Shown here: piece after piece, positions 14,301-25,089 of the stretch
Numbering within the stretch: the first letter of the stretch is position 1
How the letters are laid out: each line of letters starts with the position of its first letter
NCBI RefSeq assembly: GCF_001659605.2
Contig: NC_035168.2
Coordinates: forward strand, 1,334,912-1,398,911
DNA length: 64,000 nt
Direction: 5' to 3'
From: Manihot esculenta
Taxonomy: Eukaryota > Streptophyta > Magnoliopsida > Malpighiales > Euphorbiaceae
The notes under the pieces: model-generated
Databases searched by the model: none
Told to the model about the DNA's origin: nothing
What the model saw: the letters and a program-made list of their open reading frames with translations, nothing else
Position numbers and translations under genes: made by a program

Positions 14301-14772
14301 CTTTGTTTATGTGGAGAGAGAGAGATGCGCTTCTCTTATCTTTGTTTGTATATTTTCTGAAGGATGGTGTTTATGTTACGGAAGTCAGAATGCCCACTGC
14401 CAAAATTAATTACAGCAGAGGATTATTGCAAATGCAAAGTTTCACATGCTTGCTTCCAAGCATGCCATGTCTCGAATGAATATTTTAATATACTGTGACG
14501 TTGACAAAATAAAAAATTTTCTTTGTTTAAAAAGGAAAGAGTGGAACAAAATTATGTTTTTTGTTGTCATATTCTGTCAATGAGATGCTATAGCATTATC
14601 TAAGCTATACGTTCCATCAGACATTTTTTGCCTTCTGTAACTAATCTTTAAGTTCAATGTACGACTATTGCAGATAAAGTTCATTGTTGATGGCCATTGG
14701 AAGATTGATCCCCAGACAGAGTCAGTGACCAGGGGTGGAATTTGTAACAATATTCTCCGAGTTGTTGAATGA
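8323..14772 (+). CDS. PTST3: Protein PTST homolog 3-like, chloroplastic CBM48 starch-binding scaffold
   Basis: Twelve exons join in frame by GT-AG splicing: 8323-8474, 8583-8702, 8837-8997, 9076-9552, 10487-10691, 11212-11275, 11362-11412, 11510-11563, 12187-12306, 12780-12904, 13810-13861, 14674-14772; predicted 559 aa. Residues 1-50 are basic and Ser/His-rich, like a plastid transit peptide. Residues 52-115 form a conserved helical block ([24 protein letters not shown]). Residues 394-468 are charged and heptad-like (coiled coil). Residues 469-559 are a CBM48 (GSFNGW 484-489; W515, W520, W536). PTST2/PTST3 proteins bring maltooligosaccharides and starch synthase SS4 to starch-granule initiation sites in the stroma. 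The RRRGYKLL block, rather than a GGWL-type block, favours PTST3 over PTST2/FLO6. The first ATG of the frame is at 8323. The 3'UTR may have an intron (about 14825 to 14929). Confidence 0.88.
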
Positions 14773-16376
14773 AAGATTTTTGGCCATCGTGCAAGGATGA
14801 CATTCTAGTTCTCTAACCTTCGAGGTAAATCAAGTATTTTCCTGTCATTCATCTAAGTTGTGTTTCTTATAAGCTAATAAAATTTCAATTAATGTTGGAA
14901 ATTTACGCATGTTTCTCCTGGCTTACAGTGCAGAATAATGAAAATTCAGTTCAAAATTTAGTAGCATTACCAGTAGACAGGAGAAAAGTTCTAAACTGGG
15001 AGATTGTACAGACAACATAGAAGCAATATTCTGTTGATTTTGGGTTAATGCTGCAACAATGAACCATCCCTTCAAGAGGCTTTGCATTCTGTGCAGTTTA
15101 CGGAGTTTCATATTCATTGGGTGTTATGGTAAATATGAACTTGGCCTGCTGCGGTTTGAAACCCAACGCTTACTGTGGAGAGACTAAGTTGATGCACCAT
15201 GCAAGGTCTGCGGGTGTTATCAGTGCTAAAAAGCTTAAACTAGGTATAGTTAATGAGAATCAGGTGAATTTAATAAGGATAATAGCTGTTCATGTGTAGC
15301 TGAAATTGACAATGTCAAGAATGGATTTAGTCTGAGATATAGAATCTTTTGTTCGATCTTTGCACTCGCAAAATCTTCTGCTAGATGTATATTCAGCAAA
15401 ACGGGGTAATTTTTACTCGCGCACACTAATTTTAGTACATGTTTTATTGCGGTATGCTAAAATTAATTTTGCCTCGTATAAATTACGTTAACTTTTTATT
15501 GTTATGAAATAAGCCTAAAAGAAATTTAAAAATAAAATCGAAGGAAGATGACTGCTATTCTTCCACCATTAGATGGCAGGATCCGATCTAGTCACTGGAG
15601 CTCCAACTGGATCATTCAAAGAAGTAGGTGTTGGGTTGGCCCACCTACCGACCCACCTGCCAATGGTGGAGAAGCCAACTCTTTAAGGTGGGTAATTTTT
15701 TTTTCCTTAAAAAATAAAAGACTTTCTGTTAATCTGCATTGAATTTAAAGTTTTTAAATGTAACTACTAGTAGTAATATTACTAAAAAAAATAATAAAAA
15801 TATAAAAAAATATATTTTATTTTTTAATTTTTTTGTGCTATAAGTTTTTTATTCCTATAAAATTATTTTTTCAAAAAAATAAGTTTAATTCCATTTTTAC
15901 ATTTACTAAATAAATATAGTTATATTTAAAAGTAATCAATATTGTTTGATCTTTTGTAATATGTTATTATTCATATTAATATACTAGAATTGAAAATTTT
16001 AAATTACTCAACTATTTTTAAATTTAATGATTTTTAAATATATATTAAATATGAATATATTAAAAAAATAAAATTAATTATATTATAAAAAAATAAAATA
16101 ACTTGACGAAAAATTAAAATTAAAATAAATTTATATTTATAAGAGGAAGGGAGTAGGAAAGTTTTACTCCTCAATTTGAAATCCTGTTTTTCCACCTGCC
16201 CACCAACCACAAAAAGGTTGGTGGTTGTAGAGACTTATCACCCACAACCATTACCAAACTACTTACATTATCTCAACCGTTCATGCATAGGATTAGAGCA
16301 TTTGTCCCACACATTGAAGGGTTCATAGCGAGTCCAAACATGAGCAGGATTTCATAAGATTAGAGTACTGGTAGCT
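14773..16376. other. Intergenic: PTST3 3'UTR and SAM synthase upstream region
   Basis: The left part probably holds the 3'UTR of the PTST3-like gene; gaggtaaatc near 14823 and ggcttacag near 14929 could be a 3'UTR intron. The block at about 15580-15690 is GC-richer and has short repeated CCACCT/CCCACC motifs, but I recognise no gene. 15730-16140 is AT-rich. Confidence 0.55.
16200..16224. repeat. Perfect 9-bp hairpin in the SAM synthase upstream region
   Basis: CCACCAACC at 16200-16208 is followed by a 7-nt loop and its exact reverse complement GGTTGGTGG at 16216-16224. CCACCAACC resembles the AC-element/MYB core (ACCAAC/ACCWAMC) of phenylpropanoid promoters. It lies about 150 bp upstream of the TATA box. 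The function is inferred. Confidence 0.5.
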
Positions 16377-16385
16377 TATAAATAG
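16377..16385 (+). promoter_or_regulatory. TATA box of the SAM synthase gene
   Basis: TATAAATAG in a C/G-flanked context, followed about 30 bp later by a GA-rich leader. It fits a transcription start near 16405-16415 and the 5'UTR intron that follows. Confidence 0.75.
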
Positions 16386-16526
16386 AGAAGCGAAAAGGGC
16401 GGGGAAGCAAGCGAGTGAGAGAGAGCGAGTCAAAGGACACCGCGTCTCTCTGCAACTATATATTACTCTTAAATTCTTGCTTGCTCTTCCATTTCTTCTG
16501 TTAGAGCTCGCTCTTTTTGCTCACAG

Positions 16527-16939
16527 GTAAGCATTTCCAATCTTTGTTTTACATTGCAGATCTATTAGATTTTCTGTTATAATCTTCATATAAAATCTCT
16601 GTTTAGATTTTGTTTAAGACTGACAGTGTTCTTTCATCACTGGGGTAGTTGATTTTGGCACTTTTTAGGGCACGATTGGATTGTTTTGGGGCGCAAATCA
16701 ATTTGAAATACATCTCTCTTGTCCAATTTAGAGATTTATTTGAGCTTAGGTTTCTTGTATGTCAAATAAGAAAATCCAATCTTATTGTAAATTTTAGATT
16801 CATTTATATTTTCAAAATGAATCAAATCTGATTTTAAAGGATTTTTGTATGGAATCATAATTTCAATGTTGCTTGTATTTTTTTTTTCTTTTAATGTTTG
16901 AAAAGCTCTTATCGTTTGTTGATAATTGATGTGGTCCAG
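16527..16939 (+). other. 5'UTR intron of the SAM synthase gene
   Basis: Donor CACAG|GTAAGC at 16526/16527 and acceptor GGTCCAG|TTGAG at 16939/16940, seven bases before the ATG. The interior is T-rich, as plant introns are. A leader intron with an uninterrupted coding exon is the usual layout of plant SAM synthetase genes. Confidence 0.8.
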
Positions 16940-16946
16940 TTGAGAT

Positions 16947-18119
16947 ATGGAGACCTTCCTTTTCACTTCTGAGTCTGTCAATGAGGGACACCCTGACAAG
17001 CTCTGCGACCAAGTCTCAGATGCCATTCTTGATGCCTGCCTAGAACAAGACCCAGAGAGCAAGGTTGCCTGTGAGACCTGTACAAAGACAAACATGGTTA
17101 TGGTCTTCGGTGAGATCACCACCAAGGCTAAAGTAAACTATGAGAAAATCGTTAGAGATACTTGCAGAGGCATTGGGTTTACATCAGCTGATGTTGGTCT
17201 TGATGCTGATAAGTGCAAGGTCCTCGTCAACATTGAGCAACAAAGCCCTGATATTGCCCAAGGAGTTCATGGCCATCTCACCAAGAAACCAGAGGAAATT
17301 GGAGCTGGTGATCAAGGCCACATGTTTGGGTATGCCACTGATGAAACACCTGAGCTTATGCCACTAACTCATGTGCTGGCCACTAAACTTGGTGCTAAGC
17401 TTACTGAGGTTAGAAAGAACAAGACATGTCCGTGGTTGAGACCTGATGGTAAGACCCAAGTTACTGTTGAGTATAAGAATGAAAATGGAGCCATGGTTCC
17501 TGTTAGGGTTCACACAGTTCTGATTTCAACACAACATGATGAGACTGTCACCAATGACCAGATTGCAGCAGACTTGAAAGAACATGTGATTAAGCCTGTA
17601 ATCCCTGCTCAATATCTTGATGACAAGACTATCTTCCACCTTAACCCTTCAGGTCGGTTTGTCATTGGAGGACCCCATGGAGATGCAGGACTCACTGGTC
17701 GAAAGATTATTATTGACACATACGGTGGATGGGGAGCTCATGGTGGAGGTGCCTTCTCTGGGAAGGATCCTACTAAAGTGGACAGAAGTGGTGCTTATAT
17801 TGTTAGACAGGCAGCAAAGAGTGTGGTGGCCTCAGGGCTTGCGAGGCGATGCATTGTGCAGGTTTCTTATGCAATTGGCGTGCCGGAACCATTGTCAGTC
17901 TTTGTGGACACTTACAAGACTGGGAAGATCCCAGACAAAGATATTTTGGCATTGATCAAGGAGAATTTTGACTTCAGGCCCGGAATGATTGCTATCAATC
18001 TTGACTTGAAGAAAGGAGGCAACTTCAGGTACCAGAAGACTGCTGCCTATGGTCATTTTGGCCGTGACGACCCAGATTTCACTTGGGAGACTGTCAAGCT
18101 CCTCAAACCCAAGGCCTGA
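16947..18119 (+). CDS. SAMS: S-adenosylmethionine synthase (methionine adenosyltransferase)
   Basis: One uninterrupted exon encodes 390 aa, the usual length of this plant enzyme. It makes S-adenosylmethionine, phosphate and diphosphate from methionine and ATP in the cytosol, and feeds methylation, ethylene and polyamine synthesis. Signatures are all present: N-terminal [10 protein letters not shown], the hexapeptide GAGDQG at residues 119-124, and the phosphate-binding GGGAFSGKD at 266-274. The C-terminus ([11 protein letters not shown]) is intact. The start ATG follows the leader intron directly. The 390-residue length and N-terminus resemble Arabidopsis MAT3 (At2g36880), and XTH32- and ACR10-like genes lie nearby here as in Arabidopsis. 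The exact isoform within the small family is inferred. Confidence 0.97.
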   Translation: METFLFTSESVNEGHPDKLCDQVSDAILDACLEQDPESKVACETCTKTNMVMVFGEITTKAKVNYEKIVRDTCRGIGFTSADVGLDADKCKVLVNIEQQSPDIAQGVHGHLTKKPEEIGAGDQGHMFGYATDETPELMPLTHVLATKLGAKLTEVRKNKTCPWLRPDGKTQVTVEYKNENGAMVPVRVHTVLISTQHDETVTNDQIAADLKEHVIKPVIPAQYLDDKTIFHLNPSGRFVIGGPHGDAGLTGRKIIIDTYGGWGAHGGGAFSGKDPTKVDRSGAYIVRQAAKSVVASGLARRCIVQVSYAIGVPEPLSVFVDTYKTGKIPDKDILALIKENFDFRPGMIAINLDLKKGGNFRYQKTAAYGHFGRDDPDFTWETVKLLKPKA

Positions 18120-18571
18120 GTGTTCTGGGCTTGGCTTGGTGGTGGTGTTATTATCTCTGCCAGCATTCTGCTGGTTGAGGGAGAATAAAGAAGCTTCAGC
18201 ACATGAATCTGATATTGCATTGAAAATTTCAAGGCCCAAGAGATGAGTCATTTGTGATGTGTGCTATAAGTCGAGCTAGTAGATTGGTTAGGAACCACAG
18301 TATTCATTGTCTTTCCTTTATATTTTCTTTTAGACTTATACATTGACCAATCTATTTGGTTTCCGTTAATGAGAATTCTATCATGTCATTTCTTTGCCGG
18401 ATCCTTTTACAACTATAACAAAGGTTGATACCACATTAATACATGTATAACTATCAAGAAGCAGGAATGTTGGTAACCCAGATCATCATAATTGGAATTG
18501 CACAAAATATTAGTGTTTTACACAATTTGACAATTGCAGAGTACAATCTACCACCGGGTAGTCCCTGCATC
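18120..18571. other. Convergent 3'UTR region
   Basis: This short interval separates the SAM synthase stop from the minus-strand thioredoxin-like stop. It should contain both 3'UTRs and no further gene. Confidence 0.6.
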
Positions 18572-19670
18572 TCAGGAGTGCAACCACAAACGATCGTGCA
18601 GTCGCTCTTCTCCAGCACCAAACATTTCATCAACCCTCTCGCCATCTCGATAAAAATGAAATGTAGGTGTATAACGAATATGCTGTGTTGTTTCTGGGCA
18701 TTCATCAATATCTGCATAAATGAAGGAAAGCTTGGGGAAGTTGTTGCTCAGCTGGCAAAATGCAGGAAGGATTTGCCTGCACACCCCACACCTGAAAATG
18801 AAGGAACAAGAATAACATCAATTACAAAGATCAACCAGGAAAATACTATTTGATAAAACGGGCAGTCTCTCAACCCCAAAAATTAGCCAGGATTGTGCAA
18901 GTCATAGAAGAGGCACTTTGCCTCCTTACCCATCAATGTGAGGCCTTAATGGGAAAGTAAAATGTTCTTAAAGCAACGGGAAAAAAAATCCATCAAAATA
19001 TTGCCATTTGATTCGTTACAAAGAATTCTTAAAACAGAGTTAGAGTAGTATAACTTTGTTATAGCAGGGAAGCAACTCAAAATAGCCTAAACGCCAACAG
19101 TCCCTCTTTAGCCCTTAGGTAGGTAGATAAGAGAAGGTAGAGAAATTAACCCTTCATAGGGAAGTCAAAAAGGGAAAGAAGTGCAACCCTTAAACATCCC
19201 ATCTCGCCCTCAACCAAATTGCTAGTCCACTCTGAGCTGAGGTTTCATAAGGAAAACATTCTAAGGAAGAATGCAACATTAGCATTCCTAATTATCAAAC
19301 AGGATATACATCGAACACTTTGCATGCATATATGACACCTAGATTACAAATCCAAAAAACAAGTAAAAAAATACGTATAAGAGCAAGAGTTAGTAAAGGG
19401 AGAAGAATACCATGAGGCACCATAGTTGATAACAGCCTGCAAACAACAAAACAAGCTTAGGTACGATTAAAAATAAAGGACAAAATGAGCTCGTAAAGAA
19501 AAAAGAAGAAAAGAAAAGAGGATATGGGTTACAGGGGACTTGGAAACTTTAATATCACGAAGAATTTCGAGGAGGTTTTGATCAGTGGAAGCACTCTTGA
19601 GGTTGCCATGGCGATTCTTTGGCAATTCCAGACCAGTCCCCTCTAACCCTTTCTCCGAGGCGTTCTCCAT
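18572..19670 (-). CDS. Thioredoxin-like 3-3 protein
   Basis: Three exons on the minus strand (19533-19670, 19411-19436, 18572-18791) join in frame to 127 aa. The middle exon is only 26 bp, and its donor splits the Trp codon of the active site. The product has a thioredoxin fold with the redox motif WCGVC (residues 55-59) instead of the classical WCGPC, preceded by AVINYGAS. The conserved ADIDECPET, RYTPTFHFYRDGE (containing the cis-Pro) and GAGEERLHDRLWLHS blocks follow. These are characteristic of the Arabidopsis thioredoxin-like 3-3 protein (At3g53220). No transit peptide is evident, so a cytosolic disulfide reductase role is likely; its physiological target is unknown. ATG 19668-19670 is the first in-frame ATG. 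The upstream in-frame codon is GTG. Confidence 0.9.
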
Positions 19671-19830
19671 TTCCTGATGCACAGCTACTCAAGGCCTCCG
19701 ATTCCAAGAATATTTTAATCTGCCCCATTCGGTTCTTTAAAAATTAAATAATTGGGATTAATTGATTTTTTTTTTCGAATTAATTGAAATTTTTATTAAG
19801 TTAAAAAAATCAAAATTAAAGAACTAAATT

Positions 19831-19950
19831 CAATTTAATTTGATTTAATTTAATGATATCTTTAAATTTTTTTAAATATTTTTTATTTTTCAATTTAATT
19901 TGATTTAATTTAATGATATCTTTAAATTTTTTTAAATATTTTTTATTTAT
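19831..19950. repeat. 60-bp tandem duplication
   Basis: Bases 19831-19890 and 19891-19950 are two head-to-tail copies of one 60-bp AT-rich unit, differing at one base (19949). The near identity suggests a recent slippage or unequal exchange. Confidence 0.92.
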
Positions 19951-20389
19951 TAAAGACTCAATTTCACTTAATAAATTTATTTTTAATTTAATTTATGGTT
20001 TAATAATTAATTAAAATATATTAATTAATTCAATAATAGTTGAGTTTTATCATACAAAATAAATGCATCTTTATGTTTATTTTTCATTATATATAAATTT
20101 GATTCTTCAATTCAATAATATGAGAATTATCTCTATCATCTAATTGTTTATGGTGTCTTTTTATGATTATTTTTTATTTTATTTTAATCTTTTCACTATT
20201 GCATTAAAATTTATCAATTAATAAAAAAATAATTAAAAATAAAATAATATTTTATTTTACACCAAAGGATCTGTACGTCAACAGCAAAGATAACGATGAT
20301 TTGTTTTTGACATCATTTTATGATAAAAATCAAGCCGGGGAATATGTTCATACTGAAAGCGGCATTGGCGTAGTAATCTTAAAATGCAA

Positions 20390-20474
20390 TGACCCTGGAC
20401 CATCCTCCACAGAAACTGGAAACGGGTCTCAAAAAAACAAGCAGCAGTGACCCTGGACCAACCTCCACAGAACT
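20390..20474. repeat. Interspersed 25-bp direct repeat
   Basis: TGACCCTGGACCA-CCTCCACAGAA occurs from 20390 and again from 20448, with one mismatch, 58 bp apart. The unit is unusually GC-rich for this intergenic region. Confidence 0.8.
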
Positions 20475-21227
20475 ATGATGCATCTTACCCAATAGAAGCC
20501 TTGACACTGAAAAGGCTAAGTCATTTCCATGGTTGACCTTTATACAACTTCAAGACACAAGTATTCAGCAGAAGCATATCAGAGTATATATTGATGCATC
20601 TTTTACATATCATTCTCATTAGACGTCTTATATTTAGACGCCTGCGAAAATTCAACCCCGCATTGCTTCGAAAATGAAAGTATTTTGCCAGAAGAGCTCC
20701 TAAAGGTGGGGGCACGTTCACCATTGATCAGCTAAATGAAACAGAAAATTTAGAAGAAACATTATAAACAAGACTGCAACGAGATTGCTACTTATTATTG
20801 GGTTCATATGCTGATGTTCTGTACAGCTCCCTGTAGTGGCACAAGTAGTAGTTCTGAACTACAGGCTTCTCTTCACTGTACATTGCATGCTCTACATGCT
20901 GATCTTATTTACACAAGGCATTAATGGATTACATGATAAGATATCGAGTTAACCATCACAGGGATCCAGTAGTAGACCCTTTCATGTATTCCAGCTGTCT
21001 ATTACAAGGCCCCATGTACCTCTTCACTCTTTTTATCTCCTGCTTCCAACTCATCCTTGTGTACAAGTCAGCCTCACATGAGTTGTATACATAGATGTGG
21101 AAGCGGTAGAGCTCTGCCTTTAGATGACATACGATCTGTAATTTACATCACATACATGTTTTGATAGGGAGAAGTAATCTGCAAAGCAGGCCACGGCAAT
21201 CTAAAAAGAATGATATCTAAAATTGTT

Positions 21228-23741
21228 TCAGTCCCAACCCATTAGCACATTCCAAACTGCTTCCTCAATTTTGCCTCTTGGGATGGACAAACTTTCCCCT
21301 TCATCAAGTAAGACTCTGTAGACTTCAAATTCTCTATCTCCAATCATGTGCCTCCTAATCTCAGCCTGAAAAAGAAAAAAAAAAAGAAGCTTACATCATA
21401 GTTATTGTTGGAAACTCATAATTGCAGCAACAGTCTCATTTGATAACAGTAACAAGGGAAAAGCAAAAAATAGCAAGCATGGCAAAAATCCATCTAAAGC
21501 TTATTCAGTGAGAATACTAGGAAGGTACCGAGAAAATGCAACTCTTAAGCATCTTCAGAGCAAGTGTGATATCGTGAAATACCAGAGGCCTGCCCTTGCC
21601 AGATAATTCAACAGGATTTGCCACTAGTAGCTCTGTGTCAGGACCACGGCTAACAACAGCTACTCTAAGAGGTCGCAATAATTCCACCTCCAGATGAGAA
21701 GACAAAGCTCTCTGTATTTTAGTGTCAACTAGCTTCTTCCCGTCAGCTTGAACAATAAACAAGTCAATCTCACAGTTCCTTCTCTGTTTTATCATGAAGC
21801 GCCCATAAGAAATCTGATCACAAAAGCCATAACATAGTTCAATATTGCTTCCCTTAGTTTGTTTGCAGAAAGTAGGTTCTTAACTCCTCCATATAAAGCA
21901 TAAGATAATGGCTTGGATAAAATTTCTACAGAGTATTCTATACTATTAATGTATATACCTTGATATTGTAATCCTTTAGGGTTCTCATTATGTCATAAAG
22001 AAGACCTTTATGATCTCGGCATGCAATTTGAACAAGTGTATGAGCAGGACTCAGTGAATTGTCCATTGTAACAGAAACACTAGAGGAAGTTAGTGAATTA
22101 GGGAGTTCATCAGGAATTTCCAAGTGAAGCATGTCATCTGTGATTGTAGTTGGAAGAAGTGAAGATTCCTGTGAACATGCAGTAATTTCAGGGCCAACCA
22201 TTTCTATGTCACAGCTTATCATTACATCTCCCATAACAGCTTTTAAGTGATCATATGTGTCCTCCTTTCTCTTATTCGTATGCAGAAGCTCCCTGACAAA
22301 GCCAAGGCAATAAAGGAATACTACTTTGGAAGAAGAAGATGACCGCAAACATAAGTTTTCATCCTTTACATCCGTCTCTCAATTCACATTTCACATGACC
22401 AAAAGAAGTTGTTAGAAAATGTGGTTTCCAAATGTGCACTCCATAAATTCAAGGATACCCATTATTAAAGGATTCTTTTTTAATGCAACAATAAACTTGG
22501 CGAAAATGTAATATGCCTGAGAAGAGATAAAATGAATGCAAAACCTGGTGTCTGTAACGAAGAATAGGTCTATCACCCTCCCATCTGGTGTTGTGGATAC
22601 CTTCACTTTTTTTATTGTGAGTTCAAGCTCACATAGCACCTCAGTCACATCTGCCAAAATAAACCCTCCAAAACTCAATCTGAGAAAGTTTATGAAATGT
22701 TCTAGTGCTAAATTGATTCTACACTCAAACATCCACAAATAGGGAAATAGGAGAATCAGTCAACTTTATGTCATTCTCTCTATATGATTATGGCTACGTG
22801 TGACTCTGGTAACTGAAAAGACTAGGCTCCAATTTTATATCTTTTTCCTTCATGATTTCTCAATTGTCTTGCAGAGCAGAATTATGGATAAGAATCGATA
22901 AAAACACAAACAAAAAACCAGAACCATCCGGGAGATCACCCGGAAGGCCAACAATACATGTACACATACAAACAGAAATCTATAAAATCAAGAAACCCAG
23001 CAGGTTTAATGGAAACAAGTCGAAAAACAAGCCAAAGATTCCAGGGAAAATTACTGTGTAAAAGCCCTCTACGATCGTGACAGCATAACTTCAAGAGAAA
23101 GACATCAGGAGGCCTTGGAGTCTGCTGCAGTTCTGGACGATAATACAAAATCCCAGAAGCTGAATAGAAAGAAGGGCATACGCCTAATAATCTCTTCTTT
23201 AAAAGATCCCATCTAGTTGATGAATTGCCAGCAACCCAAAACACTATGTAACACCATTTCCCATCCGTAGATAAATCTTCACAATATCAAAAATCCCAAA
23301 CAAAGTAAGACATCAATCCCACAGCTTTATCCACAAATTCATTTAAGAAACAAAAATTATTTCACCAAACCCACCAGGTCTTCACAAATATGGTTAGTGA
23401 AAGTGTGAAGAAAAGGCAGAAAGCCTAACTTTTACCATTTAAAATTGGAAGCAGAAGAGAAGAAAAAAAAAATAGCAACAACAAAATTGAGAAAGCTATA
23501 AATTTTCTTTATTAATTTCCTGTACTGTTGTTCGAGAGACCAACACAGAGCAGCAAGAAGAAAAATATAGGCCCATGTTATACTTACCTCCTTTAACGAT
23601 ATTAAGGCCAAAGAAGAGTATGATGCGACACAAATCACAACCAAGGCCAGTCTTATCAGGGCAATTGACTGTGATGATGCTGAGGTCTCTTTCTTTCTCT
23701 GATTGTCTGATGATCACCACGTCGTCATGTAAAATGCCCAT
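21228..23741 (-). CDS. ACR10: ACT domain-containing protein ACR10-like
   Basis: Six exons on the minus strand (23588-23741, 23055-23276, 22545-22650, 21959-22292, 21529-21813, 21228-21365) join in frame to 412 aa. The protein is built of ACT repeats. Repeat 1 starts at VNCPDKTGLGCDLCRI. A second follows at CCHDRRGLLH, with KKVKVSTTPDGRVIDLFFVTD. A third starts at IACRDHKGLLYDI. The C-terminal part has RGPDTELLVANPVELSGKGRP. The start MGILHDDVVIIRQSEKE and the repeat order match Arabidopsis ACR10 (At2g36840) more closely than ACR9. ACR proteins are thought to be regulatory amino-acid sensors (bacterial GlnD-like ACT repeats without the nucleotidyltransferase). Codon 126 at the exon 2/3 junction reads Asn where the family usually has Asp (GLLHD). 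The stop is TGA at 21228-21230. Confidence 0.92.
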
Positions 23742-25089
23742 ATTTCAGTTTCTCCTATAAGATTGTTTTACAGAGAAAACTGGTTGCAGTTATCCTTGTT
23801 CGTTCAGCCAGTTGTTTTAGCTGCTTCACCAGTTGTTGGTGTGGAGAGAAGAGCTAAGACAAAGAAGAAACAGACGCAGAGTAAAGAGAGAGAGTAACGG
23901 CTGCTTCTCTGCTTCAGATTTACTAGTTGCTGCTGCTGTTTCTTTGTCTATTTCCAGATTTTTTTTTTCTTTCCTTGCTCCGGTACTTTGATGAACGAGT
24001 CAACGGGGAAGCGAGGATCGAAGGATGGATTGGGATTCGAAATTATAATATAAAATAGGGGCATAAATTGAGCAAATCGAATTTTAAAGGTTTAAATTTG
24101 GTTCCTCAAATTTTTTATTTAAATTTGAATGGAGCTCGAATTTTACCATTTTTAATTCCAACGAAATATTAATAAACTCATTGATTCGTTTAGAAAATAA
24201 TTATATTTTTTAAATTTAAATTATATATATATATATATTTTTTTTTTTTGTTTGAAATGAGGGATGGAGGATTCGAACTGAAATCTATCAGGTTTAACCG
24301 GATGCACTTACCATCGGGTTAAGTCTGAGAGTGCAAATTTAAATTATATTTATTATATAAATAATTTTTTTATAAAATTATTTATATCAAACGAAGGAAT
24401 AAATATTCTCAAATTACAATATGACTAAGTGCCTATTGTCGTCTTTGTACTAAGGCAACAATACAATTTTCTTGAATGTGGAGGTAACCTAGTCAAATTC
24501 AACAAGGATTCCAATTCCTATTCTACTGAGATTCTACAATGCTCGACCTCTTGCTTAAACATGGTGATTGATGACTTCATCTACTTTGTCTTGCTTAAGA
24601 GCTGCTGCCATTTTGTAATGCAACTAATTTCAACCTTTATCTTCTAAAGATCAAATAGATGGACCGCAAGCGGAATACAGATACAATACATATTTGTAAA
24701 GTAACTAATTTCAACTTTCTTAAGATCAAATAGATAGACAGCAAACGGAACACAGATACTTGTAATTATTAGAATCATTCTACATTTGAGATTCACAGAA
24801 TCTCAATTAATTCAAATTCCTGCTGAATCATTCTACATTCTACATTTGTCTCGCTGAACATATCCATTAAAAAGCAAAACGACCTCCCTTCCAAATTTTA
24901 AAAATACTCTATATCTTCAAATATTCTTTATACAATTGATTTTAATTAAATCAAACTCAAACATCGTATTTCTAAACTTATTCACTTTATCAAAGATAGA
25001 GTTATGATATTCATTTAGAAAAAAAACGCATACAGTAAGCAAAGTTGCCTGTTGAAATCAATAGCAATTTGCCTCATAGTTGCTGTTCT
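23742..25089. other. Intergenic: ACR10 leader and promoter, SINE, P450 3' flank
   Basis: About 23742-23990 is CT/GA-rich and probably holds the ACR10 5'UTR and promoter. A SINE-like insertion lies at 24227-24334. The remainder to 25089 is AT-rich, without a recognised gene. Confidence 0.6.
24212..24349 (-). mobile_element. Short tRNA-derived SINE with 15-bp target duplication
   Basis: The body (24250-24334, minus strand) has a polymerase III B-box match AGTTCGAATCC (24269-24279) and an A-box-like TAACCCGATGG (24311-24321), about 31 nt apart. It ends in a 12-nt A tail (plus-strand T run 24238-24249), then TA repeats. AAATTTAAATTATAT occurs exactly on both sides, at 24212-24226 and 24335-24349, as expected for a target site duplication from LINE-type integration. 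The element is short for a SINE, roughly 85 bp plus tail. No family name is assigned. Confidence 0.7.

Larger units (their letters stand above)
19671..21227. other. Intergenic: thioredoxin-like upstream region and ACR10 3' flank
   Basis: Very AT-rich from about 19740 to 20270, with a 60-bp tandem duplication. 20380-20475 holds a direct repeat. The stretch 20520-21227 has more balanced composition and probably includes the ACR10 3'UTR. No protein-coding gene is recognised. Confidence 0.55.

Noticed and set aside
18443..18853. Plus-strand 136-codon frame
   Set aside because: Antisense to thioredoxin-like exon 3, whose minus-strand frame has the family motifs.
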